The position numbers and the translations under genes were made by a program. Below the pieces are notes generated by a model, which was not told the origin of the DNA, searched no databases, and saw only the letters and a program-made list of their open reading frames with translations. From assembly GCA_040757655.1 (NCBI GenBank), contig JBFLWV010000065.1, forward strand, positions 1-11,302: 11,302 nucleotides of DNA, written 5' to 3'. This document shows, one piece after another, positions 11,203 to 11,302 of the stretch (positions are counted from its first letter, which is position 1; the number at the start of each line of letters is the position of its first letter). The stretch is from 2-02-FULL-49-11 sp040757655 (GTDB lineage: Bacteria > Patescibacteriota > Patescibacteriia > 2-02-FULL-49-11).

Positions 11203-11302
11203 CAGTCAATAAGAGCTTGTTTTGCGTGTGAAAGTTCGACCGTTTGGGTTAGTTTGGCATCGATAAATTTCATCAGCGCTTCGATTTGTTCCTGTCGTTT
11301 CA
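11181..11302 (-). CDS. C-terminal part (or whole small protein) running off the right edge
   Basis: The minus-strand frame is open from the window edge to a TGA at 11181-11183 and reads KRQEQIEALMKFIDAK... and ends CQLCSWT. The codon just outside the window would be NTG, so it may be either the start codon of a 40-aa protein or the middle of a longer one. The helical EALMKFIDAKL stretch recalls coiled-coil ends of type I restriction specificity subunits, but that is a guess. No function assigned. Confidence 0.4.
   Translation of the reverse strand, partial: KRQEQIEALMKFIDAKLTQTVELSHAKQALIDCQLCSWT

Noticed and set aside
1..11302. CRISPR array or recoded TGA
   Set aside because: No regularly spaced identical repeats with unique spacers are present; the 35-bp repeats are only three, with short conserved parts. 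TGA ends several well-supported genes, so it is read as stop.

Overview
The window fits a Candidate Phyla Radiation (Patescibacteria, Parcubacteria-like) chromosome. The supports are a membrane-anchored protein ending in paired DxDGDG calcium-type repeats, tightly packed genes mostly lacking clear Shine-Dalgarno sites, intergenic palindromic repeats and a GC content near one half. TGA is used as an ordinary stop. This placement rests on gene style, not on a marker gene.

Layout. (1) 1-1438: the end of an uncertain reading frame, then a minus-strand membrane-anchored Ca-repeat protein. (2) 1421-2368: a complete XerC/D-type tyrosine recombinase, divergent from it. (3) 2373-2931: a promoter and an extraordinary tRNA cluster. 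A tRNA-Arg(TCT) is split in its anticodon loop by a 113-bp insert that holds an intact tRNA-Arg(TCT). Next, a tRNA-His(GTG) is split in its anticodon loop by about 200 bp that hold an intact tRNA-His(GTG). Each inner tRNA is bracketed by an inverted repeat that reaches into its own 5' acceptor strand. (4) 2932-8036: a 5.1-kb integrated element lodged at the 3' end of the outer tRNA-His. A 13-bp core (2919-2931 and 8024-8036) bounds it. It carries two small genes, a structured leader, a fragment of a gene II/X-like replication protein with 35-bp-spaced repeats, an unknown minus-strand gene, a Fic protein and a large serine recombinase. (5) 8037-8073: the displaced 3' end of the original tRNA-His (its CCA) and its terminator. 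(6) 8105-8928: a minus-strand pair coding for a cytochrome b5-like protein and a small two-helix membrane protein. (7) 9026-10750: a ZIP metal transporter converging on undecaprenyl-diphosphatase UppP, with a heavily palindromic spacer. (8) 10751-11302: a promoter, intergenic repeats and the end of a minus-strand gene.

How the parts fit. Joining 8036 to 2932 recreates a circle in which the integrase reading frame ends LGTFG-stop, 15 bp before the first element gene. Joining 2931 to 8037 restores a tRNA-His 3' end with encoded CCA followed by a terminator. The element therefore has both ends defined. The nested tRNAs predate or accompany this insertion. Both outer tRNAs show defects, while both inner ones fold cleanly, which suggests the inner copies supply the function that the outer ones lost. 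All functional statements are inferred from sequence alone.
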